Position numbers and translations under genes: made by a program
Notes under the pieces: model-generated
What the model was told of the DNA's origin: nothing
The model's database searches: none
Seen by the model: the letters and a program-made list of their open reading frames with translations, nothing else
Source of the DNA: Setophaga petechia
Taxonomy: Eukaryota > Chordata > Aves > Passeriformes > Parulidae
Direction: 5' to 3'
Assembly (NCBI GenBank): GCA_024362935.1
Contig: JANCRA010000033.1
Coordinates: 8,963,714 to 9,027,713 of the forward strand
DNA: 64,000 nt
Shown: in pieces, positions 39,591-52,079 of the stretch
Layout: every line of letters starts with the position of its first letter
Position numbering within the stretch: position 1 is the stretch's first letter

Positions 39591-41939
39591 CCTTTTCCCA
39601 AGGTCATTTTGCCCCAGCAGGCACAGGACCTTTGGAAACCCTTGGGATGGTTGATGTTCAGGATGTGAACAAAGAGAGGAAAACAAAGCACTAAAGGAAG
39701 ACAAATTTACTCTCTTGCCAAGAGCAAACCAGCCAAGACCTCCTGACAAACCCCATCAGGCCACCCTCCATGCCACTGTGCAGGGAGCTGACCTGGCACC
39801 AGCAGTGTCCCCACCAATGTCCCATTTCCCCTGCAGCAGAGGGATGGGAGCTTCTGCAAGTCAGAGAGGCTCCAAAGGGTCTCAGACCCCTGAACCCAGC
39901 TCCAAGCATGCTGTTGCCATCACAAGAGCTATAAATAAATCTCAAATCACCCAAACTCCCATGTCAGTATAATTTCAAATAAGCCTGGGCAGAGAAGATC
40001 AGCCTCTCTGGGGCTGCATGCTTGGTTCTAATAGCATTGACTGCCTGGTAACAAGATGAAGAGCTCTCATAAAAAGAGACAAGCAGCAAGAAATTGTATT
40101 ATGTACTAATACCCCCCTCACTGGCAGCCCTTATCTGCAGGACTGAGGTCTGCACGGAGAAAGGGAGTTAAAAGCTCTGTTATCATCAGCAGTGGCTCTG
40201 CCTCTGCACCACAGGGACCCAGGGAGGGTTGGTGCCTCCCTGGAGCATCATTGCCTGCACTGGAGCCAGGTGCCAGCTGCTGCCCCTGTCCCACAGGTGG
40301 GCACAGGGACAAGGCAGAGCTGTGCAAGCCCCAGGAGCAGCTCAGGGCCCAGCACTCCCCAGAGGAGCTGCCCCTGCTCTGTCCTTCCTTTCCATCTCTC
40401 ACAGCCCTCAACACCTCTCTGTGCTCAGGGGCCAGGGCTGGGCACAAGCAGAGAGGGGGCAGCAGCACAGGAAACAGCAGCAGCTCAAGTGAATGTTAAA
40501 AATTAAAACTCTTACCTGCACTGGGCTGTCCTCCTCATTCACCTCCCAGACCCAGCAGCAGCTCGTGCATCTGCCTCTTCTGATGGGAGGAATTGAAAAG
40601 GGATGGCTGGATGTGCTCCACTGCAGAGCTCCAGGCTTGGCCTGAATTTTAAGTGTTACTGGAGTTTAAAAAAATATAAAATAAAAACCAGGAAAGTGAG
40701 AGCAACACAGGGCATGGAGGAAAGCACTGGGAGTGTTTGTGGGAAAGGGAAGCAGGAAGAGCACGAGTCCCCACACACAAAAATTGCTTTCAGCTGTTCA
40801 GTAACGAGGGTTAAATGGCCCTGCATGGCTACAGGTGTGACCCAAAATGCAGCAGTAAAATGCTGATTTCTAAAGAGAAATCAACATATTCTTCTGAAAA
40901 GTAAAACAACATTAAGCCCTTTTTAGTGGGAATATCTTTAACCCCTAAAACACTCTGAGGACTGTTGAGCCAGCACGTGGCACAGCCCTGCTGCTGGGAG
41001 CCCATGGAGCAATGTCCATGTCCTGCTCTCCCCCAGAATTTGGTTTTTAAGGTTGCCTTAAAGGTCTAAAGAAAAATCTAAGAGGCTGCTATGACAAAAA
41101 TGCCTTTTCAAGGTTCTGCTTTGGATTTGGGGTGCCCTGGATGCTCTCACAGCCACATCCCTGCCATGGGCACAGAGCTGCACCTCTGCATCCACAGGAA
41201 TGGGCTGGCAGCCCTGCAAAGCTGCAGGAGAGCATCTCTGGTCCTTCTCCCACAAATCCCCATCTGAGGAGCAGTTAAACTGTGGCTCTCACCACTAACC
41301 CTTCTGACTTCCTTAAACAAGAAGATATGTAGAAAACAAGGAAGAGAGAAGAAAGAAGCCAGTGAAGTTTTACAGTTTAGAAAGCATAATCAAAATAAAG
41401 CAACCCCTTTTCTAGAAACACTGGATACACGTGCAGCCCTTTTGTATGATCTATTGTTTGACAGTGTTCTCAAACTAAGTAAGATCACTAAAAGCAACAC
41501 TGAAATTAAAGAGCAAATATATGGGACTGAAGTAGATTTCATGACAACACCAGGGAAGAAAAGCTAAAGATGTTGGTCAGAATGACAGGGTTTTGTTTAA
41601 GAACACATGTACTGCTTTGTAGCTGGGAGAAGAAAAATTGATTTTCCAGACACTGCTATAAAACATGTCAAGAAGCAGAGCAAACCAAAGAAAACACCAG
41701 CTGCAGCTGGACAATAAAACATCCCAAACCTTCCACGTATGCCCATGTACGGCAGGAAGGAATCACCCTGCTCTTCACTTTGGTCCCTCTGCCTCGGGTC
41801 AAAGGACAAGAAACAGGAATAGAAAGCAGAATTAATCTCAGAACCCCTGGGCATGGGGAATTATCATCAGGGAGGAGCCTGGGATCAGCATCCCTGCCCT
41901 GCTCAGTCCTGCCAGTGACCCCTGTGAGCCCTGCAGGGA
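39591..41939. other. Unique intergenic sequence
   Basis: Mixed sequence, AT-rich from about 40860 to 40960 and 41280 to 41660. No gene or interspersed repeat was recognised. Confidence 0.5.
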
Positions 41940-44168
41940 TGGAGGATGGATGGATGGATGATGGATGGATGGATGGATGGATGGATGGATGGATGGATGG
42001 ATGATGGATGGATGGATGGATGGATGATGGATGGATGGATGGATGGATGGATGGATGATGGATGGATGGATGGATGGATGGATGGATGGATGGATGGATG
42101 ATGGATGGATGGATGATGGATGGATGGATGGATGGATGGATGGATGGATGGATGATGGATGGATGGATGGATGGATGGATGGATGGATGGATGGATGGAT
42201 GATGGATGATGGATGGATGGATGGATGGATGGATGGATGGATGATGGATGGATGATGGATGGATGATGGATGGATGGATGGATGGATGGATGGATGGATG
42301 GATGGATGATGGATGGATGGATGGATGATGGATGGATGGATGACGGATGGATGGATGGATGGATGATGGATGATGGATGATGGATGGATGATGGATGATG
42401 GATGATGGATGGATGGATGATGGATGGATGGATGGATGGATGGATGGATGGATGGATGGATGGATGATGGATGATGGATGGATGGATGATGGATGGATGA
42501 TGGATGATGGATGGATGGATGGATGGATGGATGGATGGATGGATGGATGGATGTTGGATGGATGATGGATGGATGAATGGATGGATGGATGGATGGATGG
42601 ATGGATGGATGGATGGATGATGGATGGATGGATGATGGATGATGGATGATGGATGGATGGATGATGGATGGATGGATGATGGATGGATGGATGATGGATG
42701 GATGATGGATGGATGGATGGATGGATGGATGGATGATGGATGGATGGATGGATGATGGATGGATGATGGATGGATGGATGGATGATGGATGGATGGATGG
42801 ATGGATGGATGGATGGATGGATGATGGATGGATGGATGGATGGATGATGGATGGATGGATGATGGATGGATGATGGATGGATGGATGGATGGATGGATGG
42901 ATGGATGGATGGATGGATGATGGATGGATGGATGATGGATGGATGATGGATGGATGATGGATGGATGGATGGATGGATGATGGATGGATGGATGGATGAT
43001 GGATGGATGATGTATGGATGGATGATGGATGGATGGATGATGGATGATGGATGGATGGATGGATGGATGGATGGATGTTGGATGGATGGATGGATGGATG
43101 GATGGATGATGGATGGATGGATGGATGATGGATGGATGGATGGATGGATGATGGATGGATGGATGGATGGATGGATGGATGGATGATGGATGGATGGATG
43201 GATGGATGGATGATGGATGGATGGATGGATGGATGGATGATGGATGGATGGATGGATGGATGGATGGATGGATGGATGGATGATGGATGGATGGATGATG
43301 GATGGATGGATGGATGATGGATGGATGGATGGATGGATGATGGATGGATGATGGATGGATGATGGATGGATGATGGATGGATGGATGATGGATGATGGAT
43401 GGATGGATGATGGATGGATGGATGATGTATGGATGGATGATGGATGGATGGATGATGGATGATGGATGGATGATGGATGGATGGATGATGGATGGATGGA
43501 TGATGGATGGATGGATGGATGATGGATGGATGGATGGATGGATGGATGGATGGATGGATGGATGGATGATGGATGGATGATGGATGATGGATGGATGATG
43601 GATGGATGGATGGATGATGGATGGATGATGGATGATGGATGATGGATGATGGATGATGAATGGATGGATGATGGATGGATGATGGATGATGGATGGATGG
43701 ATGATGGATGATAGATGGATGGATGATGGATGGATGGATGGATGGATGATGGATGGATGGATGGATGGATGGATGGATGATGGATGGATGATGGATGGAT
43801 GGATGGATGATGGATGGATGATGGATGGATGGATGGATGATGGATGGATGGATGGCTGGATGGATGGATGGATGGATGGATGGATGGATGATGGATGGAT
43901 GGATGGCTGGATGGATGGATGGATGGATGGATGGATGGATGGATGATGGATGGATGGATGGATGGATGGATGGATGGATGATGGATGGATGGATGGATGA
44001 TGGATGATGGATGGATGATGGATGGATGGATGGATGGATGGATGGATGATGGATGGATGATGGATGATGAATGGATGGATGATGGATGGATGATGGATGA
44101 TGGATGGATGGATGGCTGGATGGATGGATGGATGGATGGATGGATGGATGGATGATGGATGGATGATG
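41940..44168. repeat. 2.2-kb ATGG/ATGATGG microsatellite
   Basis: Continuous ATGG tetranucleotides, interrupted irregularly by an extra ATG to give 7-nt ATGATGG steps, over about 2.23 kb. Only a handful of point changes occur, such as GACGG near 42342, GTTGG near 42553 and 43078, GTATGG near 43012 and 43430, GGCTGG at about 43855, 43906 and 44113, and ATAGATGG near 43711. Three minus-strand frames stay open as His-Pro-Ser-Ile repeats of about 800 residues because the unit has no stop in that direction. It is an expanded microsatellite and not a gene. Confidence 0.98.
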
Positions 44169-46185
44169 AACAAGAGGGCACGAGGAAAACTCCTCCAGGA
44201 TGGAAACCCATGGCCAGGGCTGGTTTTGGTGCCCCCAGGTGAGCTGAGGCACTGGAACATTTCCCAGGTGTGTGTGCTCAGCTGTGCCTCACACACCCCT
44301 CACAGAGGGCCAGTGCAGGGCAGGGTTGTTGTTCTACACCTACTGATGCTGACAGGCTATAAATAAGATAAAACAGAACTGGCTGAAAGGTTTCTGGAAA
44401 CCCACTCAAAAACCTGAACCACGTTTGTTTTATTTTCAGTTTGCATCCCTAAATAAACAAAGACTCAGGGAATGTGCGCAATCTGCAGAGGTGCCTCCCT
44501 CAGCCTCCTTCATTTGCATCTCCTCCTTTCAACTCCTGACGTACATCTTCATCCAGAGAAAAAAAATCAATGTTACTTTCATTCTCCTTAAGCCCATTTT
44601 TGTACTTTTCCGTGACAAATTATTCTTTTAATTTGGAGTCTGGGAAAGAGACTGAAAAGCTTTTTTTGTGAAAGCTGAAACCTCGTTGTCAAAGTAAAAT
44701 GAAATCATCCAGTTGCACAAATCCAGAGTTTTTTGTAAGTATAAACCTCTAAAGAAGTAATGGTGAATCTGTTCAGAGGCAGTGATGGTAACCTGGCTGC
44801 CAGTGGCAGAAGCAAGCAGAGATAATTTAGCACACATCTCTCTTTATTCTTGCTCTTTGGAAAGGCCTGGTCTCTGTAGCAGCACTCTGTGGATAAATAT
44901 TGCCTTTGTTTCCTTTCCTTCTGGGGGTAAATTTACTTTTTCCTCTCCAGATAGCAACTCTCATCCTAAACTGCCTCTCCTGAGGGCCAGATTCACCCTG
45001 GAGTGTGAATATCTCACAAGAGGTTTAGGCAGGAAAATACTGGAGTAAGAAAAATTAAAGCAAACCTAAATCTGTTGTTATTATGGTTATCTTTAACCAG
45101 AAAGTGTCACAGAAATAAGGAAAACAAAATCTCTGGGCCAGTAAGACCAGAATCAGCCCCAGCTATGCTGAGCTTGGGCAGAAGGTGTCCAGCATTCGTC
45201 CCTCCAGGTGTGTTTGTGACTTACCTGCCTCAGCCCTGAGCTGGAAGGCAGCACTTGGCAGGATTTGGGCCCTGTGATGCTGCACAGCTGGAGCTGCTCC
45301 TGCCCCCAGAAATCCCCTATTCCAGGGCAGCACCTCAGGCTGATGGCTGGGACTGGCGAGTCTGGGTCCCCAGAGGCTCCCAGAGACCCAAGGACTCTTC
45401 CCCGAGGAGCAGCAGCTGAGCCCAGGGGCAGCACTCGGTGCTGGAATGCTGCTGAGGACCCTGGAATTGTGCTGGGCCCCTCTCCTGGGCAGCAGGACCA
45501 GGGACAGCCCTGGGGCTGCTTGGCCATGGCTGGCTCAGCCCCAGACTCTGGGTGGTGTCTCCTGTCTCCCCCTGGCTCCGTGGATCATCCCTCTGGCATC
45601 CTGCCACCTTTCTCATCCCTGGTTATCGTTTCAGCTTGATGGAAAACCTGTTCTGAGTCATGGCAGGGAGGAACTGTATCATTCCAGAGGTTTTCATTTA
45701 TACCTGCCAGCCTTGGGGCTCAGGGTGCTCTGGGAAAGGGCTCAGAGACAGAGACAAACAAATCTGCCCTGCTGGGAACTTCAGCTGTGCCAGGATGTCT
45801 TCATTTTATTGTGTAAAAAATGTAAACAGGGAGGAGATCCTGCTCAAGAGGAGAGCAGGTAACTCTGGCATGGGTGTGATGGGTCTGTTGGAATAAGCTT
45901 TATTTACTGGAAGGGATTTTCAGGGGGGATTAGGAGTTGGTTAAAATGCAATAACCTGTGCTCAGGGCAGCACTGGGAAGCTGGGCTAGAGGAGAGCAGT
46001 AGGAACTCAGCCACAGGAACTCTCACAGGGAGTGCAACACATCTTCCTCTGGAGCAGGAGCCAGAGCTGGCCAGGCAGCACTGAAAATATTGGGAAGCTT
46101 TTCCTGACCAAGAATTAGCATTTGTGGTAGGATGCTGCTGGATTTTAGCATCACTGGAGGGTTCATCCCAAATCCTGGGAGCAAT
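44169..46185. other. Unique intergenic sequence
   Basis: AT-rich from 44340 to 45130, GC-richer to 45700. An ATTTGCAT octamer lies at about 44513. Nothing else recognisable. Confidence 0.5.
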
Positions 46186-46600
46186 GGGGCAGGTGGGAAT
46201 GGTGTGGGATGGACAGTGGGAATGGACAGTGGGAATGGACACTGGGAATGGTGTGGGATGGAAAGGTGGGAATGGCTGTGGGATGGACAGTGGGAATGGA
46301 CACTGGGAATGGACACTGGGAATGGTGTGGGATGGAAAGGTGGGAATGGCTGTGGGATGGACAGTGGGAATGGACACTGGGAATGGACATTGGGAATGGC
46401 AGTGGGATGGACACTGGGAATGGGCACTGGGATAGATATTGGGCATGGGCTGTGGGATGGACACTGGGAATGGACACCAGGAATGGCAGTGGGATGGACA
46501 TTGGGATGGACACTGGGAATGGACACTGGGAATGGGCTGTGGGATGGACATTGGGAATGGACACTGGGAATGGACACTGGGAATGGTGTGGGATGGACAA
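46186..46600. repeat. 13-bp minisatellite (TGGGAATGGACAC), G-rich strand +
   Basis: Tandem TGGGAATGGACAC units are interleaved with GGTGTGGGATGG and GGCTGTGGGATGG modules. Three 13-bp units make 39 bp, so each frame reads as a 13-residue cycle (for example DTGNGHWEWTLGM). A longer repeated block, from GGAATGGTGTGGGATGGAAA onward, occurs at about 46249 and 46322, showing block duplication within the array. Confidence 0.94.
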
Positions 46601-47028
46601 GGCAGGAATTCTGCTCCTCCAGGGAGGGCTGGAGAGGCCCCAGCCCTGCACAGGGCATTGGGGCTGCAGCTCCCCATACAGACAAAACCATTGCATCAGC
46701 TCTTGAGGAATAACTGTGGCTCACAGCAGCACACAGAAGCATTTTCCAGGAATTAGAAAAGTTATCCATTGACTCAGAACGAAGTCATACTCTGAGTACA
46801 GCAAATAATTATTCCTGCCCACAACGCGGCATCAGGGAAGATTTTAACGAGTCATTATGTGGTGGCTTTCAGAGGGAGCTAATTGGATGTCTCCAGGTCA
46901 GTGCCTAAGTACTGCTACTTCCAGCAAGAGAGGAAAAGACCAACAGTAATGTCTGTAATTAAAACAGAATCGCTGTGTGCTCAGCCCCCTCCCGAGAGAG
47001 CCAGCCCAGCCCAGCGAGCTGTGCAACT
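46601..47028. other. Unique spacer
   Basis: Single-copy sequence between two arrays. No gene or motif was recognised. Confidence 0.5.
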
Positions 47029-47160
47029 GCATCTCTGCAACCTCTGCAACTGCTCCTCTGCAACCTCTGCAACCTCTGCATCTGCTCCTTTGCAACCTCT
47101 GCATCTGCTCCTCTGCAACCTCTGCAACCTCTGCATCTGCTCCTTCGCAACTGGAACTGC
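47029..47160. repeat. CTCTGCAAC 9-bp repeat
   Basis: CTCTGCAAC and CTCTGCATCTGCTC modules repeat over about 130 bp. Confidence 0.88.
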
Positions 47161-47227
47161 AAGCCAAGCCCAGGGCAGGGTGTGAGTGCTGCTCCAGCTC
47201 AGCCTGCCTCAGAGCTGCAAGCAGAAC

Positions 47228-47412
47228 GGCTCTGTCCCTGTCCCGTCCCTGTGCCATCCCTGTCCCTCTGTCCCTGTCTGTCCCTGTCCCATCCCTGTCC
47301 CTCTGTCCCTGTCCCATCCCTGTCCCATCCCTGTCCCTCTGTTCCTGTCCCTCTGTCCCTGTCTGTTCCTGTCCCTCTGTCCCTGTCTGTCCCTGCCCCT
47401 GTCCCATCCCCG
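47228..47412. repeat. TCCCTG hexanucleotide repeat
   Basis: Mostly TCCCTG units with CCATCCCTG and TCTGTCCCTG interruptions. The pyrimidine strand is +. The frames through it are low-complexity only. Confidence 0.92.
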
Positions 47413-48846
47413 GGCAGAGCACCCTGGGCAGGAGGGGAAGGGGGTCTCTGCTGGACCACCCCCCAACCTTGTTCTCGTGCTCTCCCTGGCAGGTGAGCTC
47501 AGCAAAATGCCAGAGATGAGGAATGACAGCCCTAAGCTCCCTTTGCTGGGACAAGCAGCTGCAGGCTCATCTGCAGTGGATTTTAAAAGCAGTGAGAGCT
47601 TCTTCACCTGCTGCTCGTCCTGCAGAGCTGTGCCAGCAGTGAATTCCTACAGAAGGGCCAGAGCAGCCTGAGCCATTTATTCTATTTCCTCCTGCTTCTG
47701 TCTGGAGTGCTGTAGAGAGAGGTTGGACAATGCTAACACTGCTCCAGTTTTCTGAGGTACCAGTGCCTGGAAAACCACAAACCAGGAGGAATGAGACTGA
47801 AAAACAAACTCAGGCAGAATTCAGTACCAAACACCCCACAGCATATCCATAAAAACAACTGCCTGGATTAATTATTAAAGTAATTCTGCAAACTCTGCAC
47901 TACAAATTGCAGAACTACCTGAGTGACTCCCAGATGTCCCCAGTGAAGCACTTCTGAACACCCCACACTGCCCTCAGTTCTGCTCTGCATCCCTGGCCAT
48001 GGCACTCCCCACCCAAGGACAGTTCAGCCACTCACCCAGAGACAGGAGATGGGATCTCTGCCCCACACTGTGCTGCTGCTCCAGTGCCATTTCCCAATTA
48101 AACTGCTCCAGTTTATCTTCCTGCCTGACAGAAAAAAGAATAGCAGCCAAGAACTCATTAATATCTTTCTATCAGAGCACTGCTAAGCTAAGATTTGATC
48201 AGCAAAGCAATCAGACCTTGTTATAGCCATGACTTGGCATTGCAGAGATCATTTAAAGACTGAAAATATGGAGATTTTCCTTAAACTTGTGTAAAATCAA
48301 ACGAATCTTTACCTTTTGCTGTCCTAGAATGCCTGCAGATGCAGAGGAGCAGAGTGACCTCAGAGTGTGTTTGTTCCTGCAGAGGAACCATCCATTTGTG
48401 AGTTATTCCAACAGATTTGTCAAGACAGTGCTGGTTTATCCATTTTATGAGAGAAACAACAAATTGCTAGCATTGTTCTTCAGTTCCCAGCAGCCATGAG
48501 ATCCAACAGAGAGCTCAGTTGTACAGTGCACCCCCCCAGCTCCCCTCCTTTGCCAGATTCAACACAGAAGTGGCAAAAAGCACAGATTTACTGGGCTCAT
48601 GCTGGAAAATTACTCTTCTTTATTTGTTTGGTGGCAGCTTCAGGAGCCACGGCAGCAGAGCCCATCGCTGCTGCACGAGGACAAACAATCCACAGTGCTA
48701 ATTAAGCCTCAATTTGCTCACAATCTGAGCCGAAAAAGATGCCAAATTAAAAGAGCTGTGATCATCTGTGAACTTCCCTTCTGTCCACACCGTGCCAACA
48801 GAGCAGGGAAAGCTCTGGATGCCAGGGACCAACAGAGCAGGAGGGG
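47413..48846. other. Unique intergenic sequence
   Basis: Single-copy mixed sequence with no recognisable gene, RNA or element. Confidence 0.5.
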
Positions 48847-49592
48847 CAGAGGAGCCTCAGGTGTGCCTGAGCCAGAGGAGCCTCAGGTGTGTCTGACCAG
48901 AGGAGCCTCAGGTGTGTCTGACCCAGAGGAGCCTCAGGTGTGTGTGACCCAGAGGAGCCTCAGGTGTGCCTGACCAGAGGAGCCTCAGGTGTGTCTGACC
49001 CAGAGGGGTCTCAGGTGTGCCTGACCCAGAGGAGCCTCAGGTGTGTCTGACCAGAGGAGCCTCAGGTGTGTCTGACCCAGAGGAGCCTCAGGTGTGTCTG
49101 ACCCAGAGGAGCCTCAGGTGTGTCTGACCCAGAGGAGCCTCAGGTGTGTGTGACCCAGAGGAGCCTCAGGTGTGTCTGACCCAGAGGAGCCTCAGGTGTG
49201 TCTGACCCAGAGGAGCCTCAGGTGTGTCTGACCAGAGGAGCCTCAGGTGTGTGTGACCCAGAGGAGCCTCAGGTGTGCCTGACCCAGAGGAGCCTCAGGT
49301 GTGTCTGACCCAGAGGGGTCTCAGGTGTGTGTGACCCAGAGGAGCCTCAGGTATGTCTGACCCAGAGGAGCCTCAGGTGTGTCTGACCCAGAGGGGTCTC
49401 AGGTGTGTGTGACCCAGAGGAGCCTCAGGTGTGCCTGAGCCAGAGGAGCCTCAGGTGTGTCTGACCAGAGGAGCCTCAGGTGTGCCTGACCAGAGGGGTC
49501 TCAGGTGTGTCTGACCCAGAGGAGCCTCAGGTGTGCCTGACCAGAGGGGTCTCAGGTGTGCCTGAGCCAGAGGGGTCTCAGGTGTGCCTGAG
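48847..49592. repeat. 26-bp minisatellite, about 28 copies
   Basis: The unit is AGAGGAGCCTCAGGTGTGTC plus TGACCC. Subtypes differ at GTGTGTC, GTGTGCC and GTGTGTG, at GAGGAGCC versus GAGGGGTC, and by a 1-bp shorter TGACC form. The 25-bp variants break the frame repeatedly, so no long reading frame spans the array. Confidence 0.95.
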
Positions 49593-50059
49593 CCCTGCCC
49601 TGGATGGAGCTGGGACCCCCCAGCAGCCCCCAGTGACTCCAAGGCACTTCTGGCAGGGATCCCAATGGCACAGCAAGCCCAAAGCTGCCATGCCAGAGTT
49701 CCAAGGGTTTGCAGCTGCAGCCTGCAGCCAGGAGGGCTCAATCAAAGAGGAAATGCCCAAAAGTGTTGTTTATTTTTAGATAAATCCATCAGTTTCAGAA
49801 GTGCAGTAAATGTGAATGGCTAACCCACAGTAGGCTGCCAGTGCAGAACCTGATCTTATTCTTATGACTTCTATAAGAATTATTCTCTGAGCAAGATTTC
49901 ATTAACTTAATAAGAAGGGAAAGAATCTTATTAAGCAGAAAGCTGGTCTGCATTTGGTGGTGATTTTGCTGTAAGCAAGTCCTGGAGCTGAGCAGTAATT
50001 AGGTGTAATAACTGCACTGTGCCAGTCTTGCTTCTTCTATGAGTGGTTCCACTTCTGTG
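49593..50059. other. Unique intergenic sequence
   Basis: GC-rich and then AT-rich single-copy sequence with nothing recognisable. Confidence 0.5.
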
Positions 50060-50171
50060 TTATAAGAATCACACATGGGTTTAACTTTGAATTTGTTTAT
50101 ATTGATTTTATCACATTATAAGAATCACACATGGGTTTAACTTTGAATTTGTTTATATTGATTTTATCACA
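50060..50171. repeat. Exact 56-bp tandem duplication
   Basis: 50060-50115 and 50116-50171 read identically, beginning TTATAAGAATCACACATGGG and ending GATTTTATCACA. They lie in AT-rich single-copy sequence. The perfect identity implies a recent event. Confidence 0.95.
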
Positions 50172-50620
50172 TACTAGGAAAGATAAACCTCTCCATGAGA
50201 TATCTTACCTGGCCTCTATGGCATTTTCTTTTATCAACTGTTAGGAGTTTCAGCAGTTATTGAATTATAATAAGGTGAAATTAGTAGTCTGGATTTAGCA
50301 GAAGAGATGTTCAAGTTCACCATGTGGAAGATTTATTTACTATTTTAGAAAGAAAGCAGTATTATGGAGCTATATACTTCCCAACAAAAAGAGTAATCCA
50401 CTGGGAAATGTTAGAAGCAGGATCAAAAGCATTTCTTTCAGAGCTGCACACAGCTAAAAATTAATAAGTTCCTGTATTGTTTGTGCTCCCAGGTTTATCT
50501 GAGATAAACACATTACAAGTTCATGTATGTGGGACTTTCACGGAGCTGCACCTCTTTCACAAAGAAAGAATTGAAGAGATCACAAGGAAACTCCATCAAG
50601 GTCCCTTCAGCAAAGCACAG
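50172..50620. other. Unique AT-rich sequence
   Basis: AT-rich single-copy sequence. No gene or element was recognised. Confidence 0.5.
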
Positions 50621-51113
50621 AGCTGGGAATTCCTGTATGTTTGCTGAGCTGGGAATTCCTGTGTGTTTGCTGTGCCCAGCTTGGGCACAGAGCAGGGAAT
50701 TCCTGTGTTTGCTGTGTCCAGCCTGGGTACAGAACTGGGAATTCCTGTGTGTTTGCTGTGCTGGGAATTCCTCTGTGTTTGCTGTGCCCAGATTGGGCAC
50801 AGAGCAGGGAATTCTCTGTATTTACTGTGCCCAGCCCAGACACAGGGTTTGGAATTCCTGTGTGTTTGCTGTGCCCAGCCCAAGCACAGAGCTGGGAATT
50901 CCTGTGTGTTTGCTGTGCCCAGATTGGGCACAGAGCTGGGAATTGCTGTGTGTTTGCTGAGCTGGGAATTGCTGTGTGTTTGCTGTGCCCAGATTGGGCA
51001 CAGAGCTGGGAATTCCTGTGTGTTTGCTGTGCCCAGCCCAAGCCCAGGCACAGAGCTGGGAATTCCTGTGTATTTGCTGTGCCCAGCCCAAGCCCAGAGC
51101 TGGGAATTGCTGT
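50621..51113. repeat. Minisatellite with GGGAATTCCTGTGTGTTTGC core, about 11 copies
   Basis: Units of about 26 to 68 bp share AGCTGGGAATTCCTGTGTGT and usually TTTGCTGTGCCCAG. Short units lack the TGCCCAGCCCAAGCACAG part. The core contains the EcoRI-like palindrome GAATTC. Frames on both strands are repeat-driven. Confidence 0.92.
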
Positions 51114-51868
51114 GGCAGCAGCCCCAGAGCCCTGCTGGGTGTGGGGCTGTGCTTTCAGCTCTGGCTGCTCCTCACTGAGCTCTCCACACCTCCCACCCAT
51201 CCTGAGACTCTCCTGGGCCCGTTCCACCAGTGCCTCTCCAATGCTCCCTTTCCAGAGGGAAGCTCTCCAGCAGTGAACACGAGCATCCTTTGCTGCTGGG
51301 AATGTTCTGCTCTGCAGACACAACAAATGAGAGAGGGAAATCAGCCCAGGCTGAGCAGGAATTTCCCCAGATCTCTCTGTCCCATCTCCCCTTGTCCCAT
51401 CCACTGCCTTACTTGCAGAAATACTGAGATAAAATCATTTCCATTCTACTGCAACCCCCCAGCTTTTAGTAACAGCAGTTACAGGAGTCATGCACAATGG
51501 CTTTTGCCTAATAAACTTTTTCCTTTATACTGTCAAAATCGTTTTAAAAGCTCAACACAATATATATTTTTGTATGAATCAAAAGTATTATGACTAAGAT
51601 AATTATTTCCCATCCACTGAATATATCACCAGTATTGAAAACTGACTGAGCTAGAAAAAGAGACGTAATGGAAGCTGATCTCCTCTTACATACATTTCTG
51701 AACAGAAATAAATGACTGGAAATTGTGTGCCAGGTGACATTTGGCAGTTTGAGTGATCTGACATCAGGGAACCAGCAGATTTATTTGGATTTAAGGACTC
51801 TCTTGCCCCTGAAGTGTTTCAGAGCACAGGTTCTGTTCTGGTTCTAACCTGGGGCACAGGCAGTAATG
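51114..51868. other. Unique intergenic sequence
   Basis: GC-rich to about 51420, AT-rich after that. Nothing recognisable. Confidence 0.5.
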
Positions 51869-52079
51869 CAGTATTTAGGAGCAATATTTAGGAGCAGTGT
51901 TTAGGAGCAGTATTTAGGAGCAGTGTTTAGGAGCAGTGTTTAGGAGCAGTATTTAGGAGCAGTGTTTAGGAGCAGTGTTTAGGAGCAGTGTTTAGGAGCA
52001 GTGTTTAGGAGCAGTATTTAGGAGCAGTATTTAGGAGCAGTATTTAGGAGCAGTGTTTAGGAGCAGTGTTTAGGAGCAT
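51869..52079. repeat. 13-bp minisatellite GAGCAGTRTTTAG, about 16 copies
   Basis: A highly regular 13-bp tandem array. The only common variation is A or G in the middle of the unit (GTATTTAG versus GTGTTTAG), giving a two-state order along the array. Confidence 0.95.

Noticed and set aside
41668..44296. Three overlapping minus-strand open frames of about 800-850 codons (His-Pro-Ser-Ile repeats)
   Set aside because: All three frames of the same strand are open because the ATGG/ATGATGG microsatellite has no stop codon in its reverse complement. No splice sites, conserved domain or unique coding sequence supports a gene.
48847..49592. CRISPR-like array (regular short repeats)
   Set aside because: Units are directly tandem with no unique spacers, and the genome is a vertebrate. 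It is a 26-bp minisatellite.
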